Origin: Alphaproteobacteria bacterium
GTDB taxonomy: Bacteria; Pseudomonadota; Alphaproteobacteria; Rhizobiales; Xanthobacteraceae
Length of the DNA: 6,977 nucleotides
Assembly: GCA_005884465.1 (NCBI GenBank)
Contig: VAZH01000012.1
Span: forward strand, 1 to 6,977
Reading direction: 5' to 3'
Made by a program: the position numbers and the translations under genes. The notes beneath the pieces are model-generated. The model did no database searches. It saw nothing but the letters and a program-made list of their open reading frames with translations, and was not told the origin of the DNA. This document shows positions 6,946 to 6,977 of the stretch, one piece after another (the stretch's first letter is position 1; each line of letters begins with the position of its first letter).

Positions 6946-6977
6946 ATGAGCGAAACCGAGAGGATCGAGAAGGAGGC
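6946..6977 (+). CDS. Start of a further operon gene, cut by the window end
   Basis: ATG at 6946 has a GGGAG site (6937-6941) four bases upstream and lies 17 bases after the DUF983 stop. The ten visible codons read MSETERIEKE, a hydrophilic start with no recognisable motif. In related alphaproteobacteria a NUDIX hydrolase gene often follows DUF983 in this operon. That is a recollection of gene order, not something visible here. Confidence 0.6.
   Translation, partial: MSETERIEKE

Overview
The window looks like chromosomal DNA of an alphaproteobacterium, most likely from the Bradyrhizobium/Rhodopseudomonas/Afipia group. That assignment is an inference from the GC-rich third codon positions, the protein style (TopA with a Lys/Ala-rich tail, RNase R with a basic tail) and the gene order topA-rnr-DUF983. 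No database was searched. No insertion sequence, CRISPR array, tRNA, rRNA or phage gene was seen.

The left part (1-1206) is a divergent pair. On the minus strand is a short-chain dehydrogenase/reductase (SDR) cut by the window edge. On the plus strand is a small HxlR-family winged-helix regulator. The 116 bases between their start codons hold a long, near-perfect inverted repeat (628-646 and 662-680, 17 of 19 positions matching). Its arms cover the -10 elements predicted for both genes. The simplest reading is a self-regulated redox or electrophile switch in which the HxlR protein represses both itself and the SDR.

The right part (1406-6977) is a tightly packed plus-strand operon. It encodes DNA topoisomerase I (topA), then ribonuclease R (rnr) starting one base after the topA stop, then a DUF983 zinc-ribbon membrane protein overlapping the rnr end by 13 bases, then the first codons of another gene 17 bases later. 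A 199-base gap (1207-1405) precedes topA and probably contains its promoter.

The operon carries housekeeping functions: relaxation of negative supercoils behind RNA polymerase, and 3'-to-5' decay of structured RNA. DUF983 has no established role. Nothing here amounts to an obviously new system. The best leads are the symmetric operator between the SDR and HxlR genes and the strict coupling of the uncharacterised DUF983 gene to rnr.
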